Assembly: GCA_964035795.1 (NCBI GenBank)
Contig: OZ038322.1
Span: 19,508,674 to 19,572,673, forward strand
Length of the DNA: 64,000 nt
Origin: Pterobdella sp. o SKG-2022
Taxonomy: Eukaryota; Annelida; Clitellata; Hirudinida; Piscicolidae
Reading direction: 5' to 3'
In this document: piece after piece, positions 25,240 to 39,116 of the stretch
How the letters are laid out: the number at the start of each line of letters is the position of its first letter
Numbering within the stretch: position 1 is the first letter of the stretch
Notes under the pieces: model-generated
What the model saw: the letters and a program-made list of their open reading frames with translations, nothing else
What the model was told of the DNA's origin: nothing
The model's database searches: none
Position numbers and translations under genes: made by a program

Positions 25240-26110
25240 TCATTCACTTGGCAAAGCTGGAAAGACAAGCTGGTTGGAAAGAAGCAGTCTGAATAGAAAA
25301 AGTGATGGCTGCACTTTACTTTGGACTGGCCGTGTTACTAAGGAGCAAGGAGCTATGAAAAACTTTGCAATAGAGTCCACTTATCAAAGAGTTGCTTGAT
25401 TGTAAACGAACAAGTAAATAAGTTTTGTACAAAACAGTTAAAATCAAACACTCAACAACTCGAATCTTTTTGTAAGTCGAATTCACATTATCAAGTGAAA
25501 TATATTCACGAAATGTTTCGTGTTGTTCAGTTAATGAAAGTGATTAGTATAAATTGAGTAAAGGAACGTTAACCAACCCCTAGAGATTCACTAGTTAAAA
25601 TCACATTTGCCACTCAACTGAGCGCATATATTACAACTGTGGCAAACACTGATGAAGTAGAAGATGAGTTCTACGATAAGTTAAAAGATTAATTTGTAAA
25701 TGCTTAATAACTAAGAAAGCATTCACCTGGCACTTGAATGCTGCAGTTAGGTATGATGGCAGTCAAGAAGCGAATGATAAACACGCTATCGGAAATTACC
25801 ACTTGAAAAATTTGCAATTGTCTCAACTTTAGCCATAAAACCATTTCAATCAACAGCAAAGACTTTCACTTGCCACACATACATAAAAACATCATGGATG
25901 CATCCAAGATCAAAACATTTGCGTTTGATAGTTTATGTTTCTCTCAGTAGAAAGGTAGAAGACATACGGAAATGACGTTAGCTTTCTTGTAGTTTTAACT
26001 GATCACCCGCTCATACTCTCAAAAGTCTGATTCCACGTTCCGCTTAGAAATCACCTTAAAGGCAATGTAGCAATAATGACTCCCAGCTATCTAAAGTCTT
26101 AAAAATGTAA
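25240..26110 (+). pseudogene. fossil of a LINE endonuclease domain (RTE-like craniofacial type)
   Basis: Strongly decayed but readable in pieces. Around 25600 the frame reads FATQLSAYITTVANTDEVED, then EFYDKLKD, clearly the ISAYAPTMTNPDEV...FYE.L motif. Further on come KAFTWHLNAAVRYD (for LGDFNARVG), HIHK and DASK (for the KTSWMHPRSKHWH region) and LTDHPLILSKV (for CWTDHRLIxSKL). Many stops and shifts. It is the same protein family as the larger element at 43684-47395 but in the opposite orientation, and far more diverged. It lies in intron 3. Confidence 0.65.
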
Positions 26111-28539
26111 AAAGTAACATTTTTTTGATTAACATTTCGGCTGAACTAGTCTATAATTTATACAAAATTGTTGGAATGGTAAGACTTGAACTTTGTGACA
26201 CGATTCACAGTGGGGTAATCGAGAGTCGTGGACGTGTAAAAAGCATTCAATGAAAACCACCAATACATTCAACATTTGTTCTTTTTAAAACTTTGTTTCT
26301 ACGAAGTGTACATAGATTATCTAACTTGCATAACAAAATATGCTGTTCCGACCAAAGCACGTAAGAGCACTCAGTGCAAATTACGTGGAATTCAAAACTA
26401 CCGCTGTGTGGCCACTGGAAACACTCATACTTCTGCTGATGAAAAACTAAAAACTTTCACAACTCTATCTAAAAAACCTGCAGTTCTACGGAACAACAGC
26501 ACATATCTACTGATCAGTTCTGATGACTGATAATTCGAGATTTTAGAGCATTGGGCGATTGTGTATTCAACCAACCGACTATCATCAATTGTGCGATGCT
26601 AAACCATCTTTTTCAAAAACCAAAGTGGCACTAGATGATGTTTTACTGTAGATTATACTGAGTATTATGCGAAAGTTGTCTACTATAACTTTTTGATCCA
26701 TAAAATATACCAGCTGATATATAAAGATGATGATGTAGCTTTTCTATGCCAGCCAATATTTATACATAATTTACTAATATTTTCGAAGTAAACTATCTTG
26801 AAAAGCTTCTTCAGGAAAAAACGGAAAAATCGTCTGAAAAAAACTAAGTAAAATCTTATACTAAGTTCATAAAAATTTATATTCAAACATATATTTGGAA
26901 TTTTTATAAATAAATTCTAAGAAAACAACATGGCTTGAAAATCACGTATCAGGACCACTTCAAAGAAGACAGTCTCCAAATATAATCGAATTTAGGTTTT
27001 ATTCAAACTAAAAAATTTTTAATAACTTTGAAGATACTGAAGTGATCATTCTAGATGCAGTTTCAATTTAATATAATTACTGCCATTGAGAAAAGTTGAT
27101 GAATTTTGAGAATGATTGATATTTAATTTTGGGAATAAATTTTTGAAGCAGATTTCATTAGATAAAAATATCTCAAAATTAAGAATAAATTTAGTTTTTT
27201 AATGAAAAATTGTTTCTAAGCATTACAAAATTTAATTTTTCAAAATAGCGTGTGTAACAAAATTTAAAAATTGAATTTAAAGTTGGATGAAGTTAATTGT
27301 CTCAATTGTTCAATTTCTTTGGAAAATTGAATCTTTATAGAAACAATCATGGGTTGGAACTGTATGTGTAAAATCAATTTTAATTCAGTTATAAATACAT
27401 AAGATTTCAACTTTTGATACTCCAATAAAAGATAAAATAGAACAGAGAATGTGATTACTAGAACAAAAATGCTAGAATGCTTTATGGAATAAAGCTTGGG
27501 CTTCAATAAAGGAATGAAACTTGGACAATTGTTTATAGCTGAAAATACATTCACACTCAAAAGTGCGATAACTGATACGTTATAAAAATATCAAAAAAGT
27601 AGCAAAAAAAATTTGATTGTATTTATCAACAACGACCAGAGAAACAAATAAAATAAGTAGACAGTTTTTGATAATCATATAATGTTTTTTGGCACTGAAA
27701 TTAATTTTTTAATTAGCAATAAAATACAATATAAAAAAATTAATAAACACAATCGTGTTCAAGTTTCTCTTTCAAATCCTATAACTATAGTGACAAAAAA
27801 AATGAAATAAAAAATTAGATTTATAATAAAAGAATCAATACATTGAATTTATAAACAGCTGGAAACAAAATTTTTTCACATTTTTCTAATAACTGAACTT
27901 CAGTGGGCACATCTGAAATGCGATGTTTGAGCGTAACAGTATTCTTTCTATATGTTTAACGAACAAAGTTTTTTGAGAATGAGCAACACAAAAGCAGATT
28001 GTTTCTGCATCGAGTCGTTGATGTTGTAAAGTGATGTTTGCAACGACCTCAGATCTGATTGTTGGGATTTGCACGCTGTTGATGTTGTTGTGTAGGAGTT
28101 ACAATTTTATTATTTTTTGAGATTTTTTGATTATACTTTTAAAAAATTTATTTTTGATAATATTCAATTTTTTTAAATATTATTAAATAGTTAAGCTTGG
28201 TGATTGGGGTTTTATGTGATAATTACAAGCGAAGTTAATGCAATTACGTGTTATTTATAAGGCAGAATTATAATGTTAATTGTCAACATAAAAATAAGCT
28301 ATGTTTCTCAAACTATTTCAAATGGAAGATCCAAAAACTAATATGCATAATAACAACTAAATTTTATATACTGATTGCACTCATAAAAAATCTCATTTCT
28401 TTTTTTTCTACTTTCACGCATGAAAGTGATAAACTCTATAAATTTAATTGTTTCATTTTTAATTATGATTATGCTTTATAATAGCATAAAACTGATGTTT
28501 AAAACATAGTTAGATTCTATAAAAAATTAAAAAAATAAT
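26111..28539. other. intron 3 segment, mostly without features
   Basis: A frame at 26276-26530 (KARKSTQCKLRGIQNYRCVA) is in a GC-richer patch next to the endonuclease fossil and may be its continuation, but I cannot assign it. The rest is AT-rich apart from repeat copy B. Confidence 0.45.
27994..28047 (-). repeat. dispersed repeat, copy B (inverted match to 14222-14276)
   Basis: Read on the - strand it gives GGTCGTTGCAAACATCACTT through CAGAAACAATCTGC, differing from copy A at only a few positions. The surrounding - strand frame (27886-28074, EVVANITLQHQRLDAETICF) is open for 62 codons but is not recognised. Confidence 0.65.
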
Positions 28540-28870
28540 TGAGGTCAAAAATGTCTAATGTGAGTTTGAAGAATGGCAACACATCTGAAGAACTAAAGAA
28601 CCGATTGGGAATATCAGACATTAATGATAGATGAGGCAGTGAAGTGGTTTGCGCATGAAACAAGGATGGATGCTGAAAACCCAGCAGAGGCTTGAAAAAA
28701 TGTCAAAGTAGAAAATACGAAAAGAAAAGGTAGATTGAAGTGAACATGGTAAAAATTTGAAGAATGACTTCAGACTTCAACTTGCTCATGATCGTATGAC
28801 ATAGAAGAGAGGCTTTATGAACCCGGTCTAACTCATGCTGGCATGTGAACAGGCTCAAAACAACAATGGA
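28540..28870 (+). pseudogene. LINE RT C-terminal fossil (EELKNRLGI type)
   Basis: Reads SLKNGNTSEELKNRLGISDI, then, over stops and shifts, a GS.KWFAHVE-like stretch, LKTQQRLEK-like residues, KRKG/R, DFRLQLAHDRMT and a final Lys-Arg. This is the conserved end of many LINE proteins (LRxRLGI...GRLRWFGHVxR...KRxRGRP...L.DRxxWR). It is too damaged to assign a clade and lies in intron 3. Confidence 0.6.
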
Positions 28871-31800
28871 AATTCATAGAAAAATATACTAAAATTTAAA
28901 GTTGAGTGGAAAACTTCAAAATTTGAAAATTAACGTCAAGAATTAGGGATATGGATATACCCAAGTTAAAACTTCAGTTTTTTCTGTTTAAAAAGAACAT
29001 TGAAATAGAGTATTGAATAATTTTAACAGTGAAGACTGGTTTTTTTCATAAATTTAAATTTGGAAATCTTTCATGAAAAATCAGAGAATTATTTTAGAAA
29101 TATCGTGAAAAGTATGAAATTAATGAAAATTTAATTATGAGAAATTTTATTTTTATGAATTAAACGAAACTAAAAAAACTTTGAAATTTTTACTTTTAAA
29201 CTCAAAATATAAAAAAATAATTGGAACAAAAATTTTTGGTTTGACCAAATTATGGCCAAATATTCAAGAAAAACAAACACTAAGTACTCATTATTGGAAA
29301 TAAAGTTCGAAAAAATGATTAAAAACCCCTTTAAATTAAAGTTGAACAATAATAAAGTATTCGGACAAACTAATTTTAGCAAGAAAATATTTTTGATAGA
29401 TCTTTTTAAAGTTAACGAAATAGATTTTTTAAGCCAAAAATCATGAGTTCAGAAAATTACTTAAAACTAAAAATCTATTTAAAAATTACAAAAAACTTTT
29501 TTACGAATTCGACACATCCTAGCTAATAGAATAATTTGTCAATAAGGTGTAACTTTGCATGAATTTGGTTACACAGAGTAATTATTATCCTCTACCCAAT
29601 TTGGCAAAAATGCTATTTTAAGGTAAAAATTGTTAAATACTTGTATTACCTTGTTGCAACAGCACATTTATTTCAAATTTTTTCCCAGTTTATGATTTTG
29701 AAAAATTTCAAACACAAAATTGAAAATGGAAAAAAAACTGTGAAAAGATTATCAAAAAGTAGTACTGAAGTTAATATAAATAATGCAAAAATCAGTTGAG
29801 AACATCAAAGTTCTTGCTCATCACCTTACCACAACTATGCAAAAATTAATACTCAATGATAATTACTGAAGTTATATTTTTAATACATATAGCAAATGAA
29901 AAAGTTAGTCAAAAGTTATATAATGAAAATATGAGAAAATGTCGAAATGAAAAAATTTATTATATGGCTTTTTGCTAAAAATATTTTGAAAAAGTTGCAG
30001 ATAAATAGTACTAAATTAGTTTAATTCACAAGTTGAAGCTTTTGAATACTTTTACTTTAAGCAAAAATATTGAAAAGTTTTTAAATTTTTCAAAATTAAA
30101 AAAAAATTTGAGTCTGTAATTTTATTAGCAAATAAAAATTTTCAAATAGGAATAAAACCTAAAACAAAAACTTATATATACTATAATCGATCAATACTAT
30201 GGCATGAATAAATTTTCAGAATATATTTGGAATGTGACTCAAATAAAATAGAATAAACAAGTAAAAATTTAATTTTTTTAATTGCAAAAAACATCACTGT
30301 ATTTGTTTATATTGAAGGTTTTATGAACGAAATTGCAAAGACCACTGATAGATAAAGCAGAATGCAAATAAAGCATTGAATTATAGGGTCAAGCTGATTG
30401 TGAAAAATACCAATATGATAATGAGGACTGTATTAATTGCTTAAAAACAAGTTGATCATTATTTTAGAACTACAGTGAATATCGATTACGGTTAGAAATA
30501 GTTCGATGGTTGTTATTAGTTGGGAAAAAAAAATTTGAATTTATTCAAGTTCTCAACCTTTGTAATAAAATAAATTTTAAAAACCTCAACTTCAACTAAT
30601 TAAAAATAATTCATTTTACTAGCAAATTTTTTTCAAAAAACCTATTTGAATTTTTCATGCTTCCAAAATTGAAATTAACTCACTAACTTTTTTTCAAAAA
30701 AAATTATAAAAAAAAATTTGGCACGGAAAAATTGAATACAGATAGTGGTTCAAAAAACTGAAATAACTCAAAGCATTCAAACATCTGATTTTGTGTTTTG
30801 ATTATTTATCATATATATTCAGTTAAATATTTATTTAACTTGAAACTTATAATTGCTCCAAAAATTTTCATTAATCCCATAACTAACAGTTTCGAACGAA
30901 AAACTTTTAGTAGTGAAAACTAAAGATATTCTTTTCAACAGTCAAAGTCCAATTATTTTGAAAAAATACTTCGGTTGTTTTTATTGATTTTAAAACTGTG
31001 GAGAAATTCTCTAATTTAAAGCTTTTTCATAAACTGATAAAACTTCCGAGCTTATAGTTTTTGTAATAATAAAAAATAGTTAGTTTTACATAGGTGCTTT
31101 TGAGATTTTTTTATGTAGTGAATTCATTTCTAGCGTGAGTAAAAACTAAGAAGATCCTTTGATAATGATTTTCTGAATGCTTTGGTTTAAAACTGATTTA
31201 TAAAGTATTTTTATAAACTTCATTTTTCTTTATTAATATTCTCCAAACAGCTCTAAAAAAATGTTTTCAGCTCCCAAATGGGTATTTTATTTGAGTTTTA
31301 ACATTTAGGAACAAAAATTTACATTTTTTTGTTTCACAATCGAATAATCTTTTTCAGTTTTTTAATTTTTTTTATCACACTTTTCGAGTTTCACAACTGC
31401 TCAGTTTTTTTCCTTTTTAAAAACAATGCTAAGTTCAATTTGTTATTCAAAATAGTTTTATTGAATGACTTCAAATTACATCAACAGGCATAAATGAATT
31501 CCATGCCAAAGCTCTTTTTACTGTTAATGGTGATACTTATTTAATGGTTTGAAACCTATTTTTCCGACAATATAAATAACCATTTGGGAATAATAAACTT
31601 TTATTGAAAAATATTCATGGCCGTAAATCGCAACAAATGTGTTTTCTTATATAAAATAAATAGCATAATATATTATGACCTTTCAAATCAGTGCTTGAAT
31701 TATAGCTCAAACAACTTTTTTATTAATTCAGAAATTAACTATACATAGCTTGAATGCGATATTATCGAATTAAGCCTCAGTTGTTAGTTTGAATATATTT

Positions 31801-34800
31801 AACTTTGGATTCCTCGAAATCTATATTTCTATAAAAAATATTTTTAAGAAATATATTTTATTCTGTATTCAGACCTTTGAACGTATTATAAAAATAGTAT
31901 GAGAATTAAAAGCTTTTTTCAAACTTCTTTTTAGAAAATGGAATTGAAAATATTCAAGTAAAGATTTATCCAATTAGTTTTTACCAGTGAACAAGGGAAT
32001 AAATGTGTTTGTATGGAGAGCAGAGATGAATGTTTTGGGAAGGGTTTGAATAGGTATGTAAATAGCAGCAAACAAATGAAAGTTAATAAACAGTGATGCA
32101 TTACGTTTGCCGGGAATTTTATTGAATAAAGAAGAATGATCGCTCTGAAATATAATGTAAAAAATATTTTTGGTCTTTCAGATCTAGAATGAGTTTTCTC
32201 TGCATTAAATCATTCAAAATTCAACTAAAGTGAATTTATACAAAACCAAAATGTTTTATTTTTCATCCAAAAATAAAAATGTTGAAAATACGTTAAAGCA
32301 TGAATTGGAAAAGATATAATTACTCTAGATAATCTCAATTTTTCTATTGAGATGGATTGTCGATGTTTAAAAAACTAATACAAATATTTTTAAGCCTTTT
32401 GCTATTTTTTGCTTTATAAAAATAAAAGCAAAAAAAGATAATTAAATAAATTTGTAATCAATTAATTCCAGAGAACATAAATTGTATAATCCCCCAGGGA
32501 CGTCAAGCCGTTTGAAAGTTTTTTTTTGAATTTGTGCTCGAGAGTTCAAAAAATGAAAAACATTTGTTAATTTTAATGAATAACATTCAAAATTCACTGA
32601 AATAAATGACTTTTTTTGCACAAATGAATAATTTTTGTTTTTTTTTTTGAATCTGACACTATTGATTTTTGTCGGAATATAAACCAAAAACTTTAGCTAA
32701 TACATGCTCTTTCAAATATAAAAATAAATTTGAAAAAATTAGTTGGACGAAGAGCGTTTATTCAAAGTCATTAGGTATTGACAAATTGACTTATCGGCAA
32801 GCAGCCTGTAGACAGATGAGTGATGTTTGCATGGTTATAGTTGCTCAGATTAATGGTGGGTGGGAATACTAGTGAAGAATGTTTCACGCATGATAGCGTT
32901 TGCAAATGATGGTGTTTCCAAGCGGAAAAGAAACAATAATAATGGGTCAATAAGAAAGAATGTAATACAGTTGCAGAGAAGTTGACTCAATGTAGACATT
33001 ATGTCTAAAAGCTACATTTCTGCAATTAAAAATTATGAGATTTTTGATAAAAAGTCGATCTAAGAAAAAAATAAAAAAAAACGTTTTGGCTTTTTTAAGG
33101 AAATTGAAAACAATGATTTCTTTTGAAAATGAAATTTTCATGAATATATAGTTTTTTAAGAACTAGAAAAAATAAAACAAAAACTGAATTTGAAAATCCA
33201 CTAAAAACTGCAAATTTATTTGTAATCATGAAACCATAATCATTTTTTACAGGCCCATTAGCGCTTAAGTATATTTAAAAATTTTTTCCAGATGTTTGAT
33301 TTATTAATGCTTTTTTTCACAACTTTTCTAAACACTCACATTTTTTTTTGTTTGAAAAACAAGCTCTCATATTTTTATAACTATAAAAATAGAAATTAGG
33401 ATGAGATTTTTCAAATAACTTCGAAAGCATTTTCGAAAAAACAAAACTTAAAGCAAATTTTTTGATCAGTTTGATTTGAAAAAGTTCCCAAAATGCCATT
33501 TCAGATGTTTATAGCGTGTGCTGGAAAGTTGATGAACGATTTGTTAGCTTTTACGTGACCAGAATGTAATATTTCGAGAGTCCAACAAAATCATTGATGG
33601 AAAGACAGTTACTATGTACGGGCTCCTTGAGCTTTTTTATATTCATTTACATAAAAATGCATCAACATTTCTAGTATTTTTAGTTTCTTTATTAAAAACG
33701 GTTAAGCATTGCATGGATTTGTATGGAAAACATGTTTTCACAGGCCAGTGAATCATTCCAATTAAATTGTTGAATAAAAATCTTCAATGTTTGTTTCTCT
33801 TAGTTGTTCTATGAGTTGAGATTTATTTAAATAAGATTTACATCGAAATGGTCAAAAATGAAAAACTTTCGTTTTTGTTACTAAGTTTAAAAAATTATTG
33901 TAGTATCAAAGCTTAAAATGTTTATGGCGAAACAGATTATTTAAAAGATTAAATTTTCAAAAGTAGTCTTTAAATCAATTAAAGTTTAAACTGTCGGATA
34001 ATTTCTGCTGAAACCAAAATACTACGAATTATTTTTGCACTTTAGAAACTTTAAATTTTCAAAACGGCCATATTATTAAGCCCACGAGACTTTTATACTG
34101 ATTTATAAAAGGTTTTTAATTGTCACTTTATTTGAGTTAAATGCGGCCATTTTAAATATACATCTACTTTTGAGTTTTTAGTTTCTCTATTCCAGGATTT
34201 AAAGGTTTCCTATGAAGTATATAAATGGAGAATGATTCATTTTAAGTATTTTACAACAATAATCAAAAGTTGAAAATTCAGAAAAGTATTTTGAAGACTA
34301 GGGATTATTTAAAATGTGTGAAAATAATAGAAACTGAAGTTTACAAGTTGGAAACAATCATATATAGTTAACATTCTGTCAAAAAAATGTTTTTCGAAAC
34401 TGTTGAGCAAAAAATTATAAAGTGTGCTAAATTTTTTTGAAATTGTGATGTAAAAGGTCAATTAAAAAGCTTGTATTTGAATGAACCAAAAATATAACTT
34501 TTTCATGAATTATAAATAAAATGCAAATCAACTTAGTTGAAAAAAAATGTTGATAAAATTCGAAATTAAATACTTAGAAATAGAAGTCTTGGTATTTTCC
34601 AAAAAGCACTCACACGCAAACAGTTCAAAATGTTTGAAAGATTATTTGTAACCTTAATCCGCTAATTTGTACCATTATCTTATGCAACTTTTCTTGAATT
34701 AAATTTGCATATATATATTTGTTTACGACATTGCATTTAGTTTTTATCTAAGTTTTAAAGGTGAAAATTTACTCGAACAAACAAATAATTTTTTATTGAA

Positions 34801-37800
34801 TTCTAGTTTGTTTTATTTAAATGTAAATGGAGTTGTTTGAATGGAAAGATTATATAAAAATACAAAAAATTTATTTGAAATAATTTTTACTTTAAAGGTT
34901 TTAGCTTAATCAAATTTGGCTTTTTCCAAATTAAAATGTGAATTGATGAAAATATGATTATAATTTTTTTATAATATATTAATTTAAATACAAATTAAAT
35001 TTTTTCCATTTTGAATTTGATCGAGTGGTTAAAATTGAAAAAGGAATTCAAAATTCTAAGTATTTTTTACAACTTTTATTGGAAACAAAAGCTAGAATTT
35101 CGATAAGTTTAGCCTGAACTTGAAACGTTTGATAAAAAGCTAAATTTATCAAATATTTTTAGCTTTTGTTTCTGATAAATGTATCTAAAACTTCTTCATA
35201 TTTCAATTTTTGTTATATTGCAAAAAATAAATGCGATATCTCTAAAAAGTTGAATTGGTAGATATTTTTTACACAGAATCAGTTTGCAACTTTCACAGTA
35301 AAGGAAAATAATTAAAGAAACAACTCAGAAAACAGCCTCGTGGCAAGAAGCTGGTCAACAATTTTTTTAAAGCTTAATCAAAAAATTTTTCATAATTCGA
35401 AAAAATTCTTTTTTCGAATGACTTCACTTTGATTAAACATCTTTCGATTTTTAGATTAATAAGTTGTATTGGACATAAAAGTTTTTTTGCATTATCTCAA
35501 CTTTTTGCAAAATTTTCTAAACAAAAATCCATTAATTCAAGTGTTTACAAAAAGAACGTGTATAAGACTTTGACGTGGAATAATCTTCAATGATGTTTGT
35601 GCCAAACTGAAATAATTCATTAAAAACGCCATCCAAAAGTTTATAACTTCTTTAGATAAAAATCTTTACACAAGTAAAACTTTCGAACAAATTATTGTTG
35701 TTTTTCTGAAAAAAAGTTTTACTAAAAAATTATTTTTCAAAAAATATTAACTGAAACCATTTTTGTAGGACATTAAAGGATACTTATTTATTTGACGCTT
35801 TTCAAATCATAATTGAATTGACTATAAGTTTAGGATTTTATAATATTTTACAAAACAGTAATGAAACAAGTATCAAATAAAATCTGCTTTGAATATTATA
35901 TAATATTATTTTATTTTTGAATAAAAAACATTTCTTAACTCTCAAACAATGAAGCATTCTGTAACTAGTTTTTTCATTGAAATAATTATCTTCAAACTAA
36001 TGTTTTCATTCTGCTTAGAAAAGTTACATTATTTTTATTTTATATAAAAAGTTTTCATCATCAAATTTGAATTAGACAACCTTAGAGAACTCAATATGCA
36101 ATAAAGAAAGTTCATAATGCATTTTCAAAAACGTAGAAAGAAATTGACAATAATAAAAACCAAGAGCGAGGTATTCAAGGCAATCCTTTATTTTCACTAT
36201 TTTCCCACCATATCACTAATCCCGTTAACAGCTATCAGATCAGATTCAAGTTGAAAAGCGCATTCAAGTTATACCTAATTTTATTTTTTTAAGAATTGCA
36301 GTCATTGTTCAAAAATTATTAACTATTTGAAGAGAAGTGACTAAAGTCAAAATTTATTCCAATTATGTATGACTGAACAAATGCGTATGTATATTAGTGC
36401 ATAAAGAAGGAAAAGACATGACAACAGACTCTGTTTACTGAATGGAGTAAAAAATGATTCGGAGGAAACAATCTGAATAACTTGGTTTGCTGAAAAACTG
36501 AAAGCTTCTAACATAAGAAATAAATCAGAACGCAGAGGAGTATCCAGACAGATGCTTGCACCTTTGTAGAATCTGGAAGTGGCTTTAAATTGCGTGATGA
36601 GTTTTTTTGCATTGTTGTGCGTTGTCCACCAAATAGTTTTGTTTTCAAGCTGTTGAATTGATCCCGATTTGAAAATTTTGCCTATAGTTATAATTTTTTG
36701 AGCACTACGCTAAAGAAGCTAGTAGAGTAGCATTTGGATGATGATCAAAACTGTAGTGGTGCCATTGTTATAATCATTAGTGTCATTCAAAAATACATCT
36801 ACTATTGATATATTGTTAATTATTTCGAGTTTGTATAATGTTTTTAAAAAATTTAAATAAACAAACTAGCACCTTGAGAAAATTTTGAATGATGAGATGA
36901 ATTTCAAAATCATTTTTTTATAAAATGACTTGCATTTACTTTGACATGAAGATTTTTTTATTACAGCTATTTTTTATTTTTCATACGTTGCACGAAATTT
37001 TTTTTGTTTTAGTTCACCATGTTTTTGCTACCGGCCTTGTTCCGGAATTCAAATTTGGATTTTTGGATTTAAGGTATAGCACTCTATCATCATGCATTCA
37101 GACCACTGAATAATGATGTTAAGAACACCATTGCAATGTGGTTTTTTAGATTTTCATTTGAGAAAATACTGAATGATGATTTTTTATGGATTTTCTTAAG
37201 ATTTGAAATTTATTTCATACTTTTGAAATTTAGAATATATCAAAACAAGAGAAATATATTTTTCGAAAATCGTTTCAATTTTTTATTTGTTTCAAATAAT
37301 AATAAAAAATTTCTTTTTTATCAAAACTAAAACAGCATAATGATCAAGTGATCAGCCTACGAAGGAAGTTGAAAAAATATAAAAAAAGATGTTCAACTCT
37401 TTTGTATTATATTTTTACCGCTTAAAAAGATAATTTTTCCGTTTATAAAGTATGGGAGACTAGTTGAAGAAAATTTTTTTTAAAATAATGTTTAAATAGC
37501 TTCTAGAGATTTGTAACTGCATTCAATTGTCAAAAATTACTGCTATTTTCGTGACAGAAAAATTCTCATATTAATTAAGTGCATTTAAAACTGTCAAAAA
37601 TTTAAAACTGAATTATGATACTGTATACTAAATAGTTGAATAAAAAATATAACATACTTTGGTTATCTTTTGAGGTATCTTTGAAAATTACTCACGGACT
37701 ATTCCCCCATTCCACTTCCATTGAAGCTATTCGTCTTTGATGAACATTCTAGTAGCTACAAAAAAAAAGCAAAGTCAAAAATTCAAGATTTGAAATAATG

Positions 37801-39035
37801 GAATTTTTTAAAGTTATTCAAAAATTGAACTTTTAATAAACTTATTCTTGTGTATTACTGGAAATTATTTTCAATATTTTAAAAAATATGACTAGTTTAA
37901 TGAGCAGTTAAAAGATAGAAAATTATTTTAAAACAGTATTTAAGTAGTGCACCAAAAAAATATATTTTAAAAATATTCTTTCCGGTTTTGACTTTCAAAA
38001 TGAGGCAATTTTTTAAAACATTTAACTCAAAAAAAATAATTTTTGATTAATCTAACTCCATCATGAGTACTTATTAGGAAAAAAAGATTGTATAGAAACA
38101 ATTTTCCTCTTTAAATAATGTTAAAAAGCCTTTAAAAGTTATTGAAAATTTGAAAAAATAAGCTTGGAAGCTAATTTATAATGTAACTAAAGTTCAAGTA
38201 ATTATTTTTCAAAAACAATGTTTCTATTTTCTTATTGTATTAAAGGATTAACCTTCTCATCCTTTTCGTTGATTATTCGGATTATTTTTTTTATTTTTTG
38301 AAGAATGAATCTCAGGCAAAAATTGTCCCAAAAACTATTTTTTTTTTATAAATGAAATAATAAAAAAAACTTTCAAATTCTCTATTGATGAACATCTTTG
38401 TGTATTTTTGAACTATGAAAATAATAAATGACATATAAATCAAAAAAAAACTCTTGGCACTAATGTGTGTTGATTTATATGTCTGTTTGCAAGAAGGTCT
38501 TAAAAAAATGGATGAAATATCTTTTTTGGTGAAAATGCATAACTTTTGTTATTCAAATAAAATAAATCAATTTATTCAAGGTCATTATATCGAAAAATTT
38601 CATCAAAAGTAATCTATCTAAAAAACGATATGTATAAGAAAAAATAAAGGTGTAGTAAAAAATCAAGCTATCAAGTTGTTTTATTTGCGGAAAGCTCACT
38701 GCACTATGCATACCTCGTAATGGTTTTAGTTATCTTTCCAAAACTTCCGTGTGTCCGAGTGTTAAATTAGGTTTCATTTTGAATTTTTCTGTTGAAGTTT
38801 AAATTGAACTTATAGTTTTTTCAAAACAATGAACTAAAATTTTTTTTTTCTTCAACTGAAAACAGTTTTAAAACTGAATTTGACAAAAAAAAAAAACTTA
38901 AATAAGAATTGTTTTTTATACTCAAAAACTTTCTTTGAACAAACTTACATTATCATTCTATATTTGAGTTTGGATTTGTTTTAAATGCAAAATATAGTTT
39001 ATCTCAAATTTTCAAAAAAAAACTTGTTTTCACAG
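28871..39035. other. intron 3, large featureless stretch
   Basis: About 10 kb of AT-rich sequence with homopolymer runs. Less AT-rich patches at 32665-32880 (possible LINE-end remnant ending in a GGWEY stop), 33480-33610 and 36400-36780 have no frame I can support. No exon compatible with phase 1 entry and exit was needed or found here. Confidence 0.5.
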
Positions 39036-39116
39036 GTTATTGTGTTGGAAGACAATCTTTGAAGAGTGTTTGCTTTCAAACAAAACTGGAGAATTCTTTC
39101 TTCACGCTAGTAAGAG
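39036..39116 (+). CDS. exon 4: end of DUF7044-like domain
   Basis: Follows TTGTTTTCACAG and enters in phase 1 (A + GT gives Ser), reading YCVGRQSLKSVCFQTK, then ENSFFTLVR. The Cys...Leu...Cys spacing and the final F(F)TLVR resemble the family pattern in which a short Cys loop precedes a hydrophobic strand and Arg. Two donors compete: GTTAGT at 39117 (phase 1, chosen because it joins exon 5 in frame and keeps the Arg) and the stronger-looking GTAAGA at 39110 (phase 0). The preceding intron is about 14.7 kb. Confidence 0.75.

Noticed and set aside
32669..32872. 67-codon frame in a less AT-rich patch ending GGWEY
   Set aside because: A vague resemblance to LINE C-termini only; not enough motif to call.
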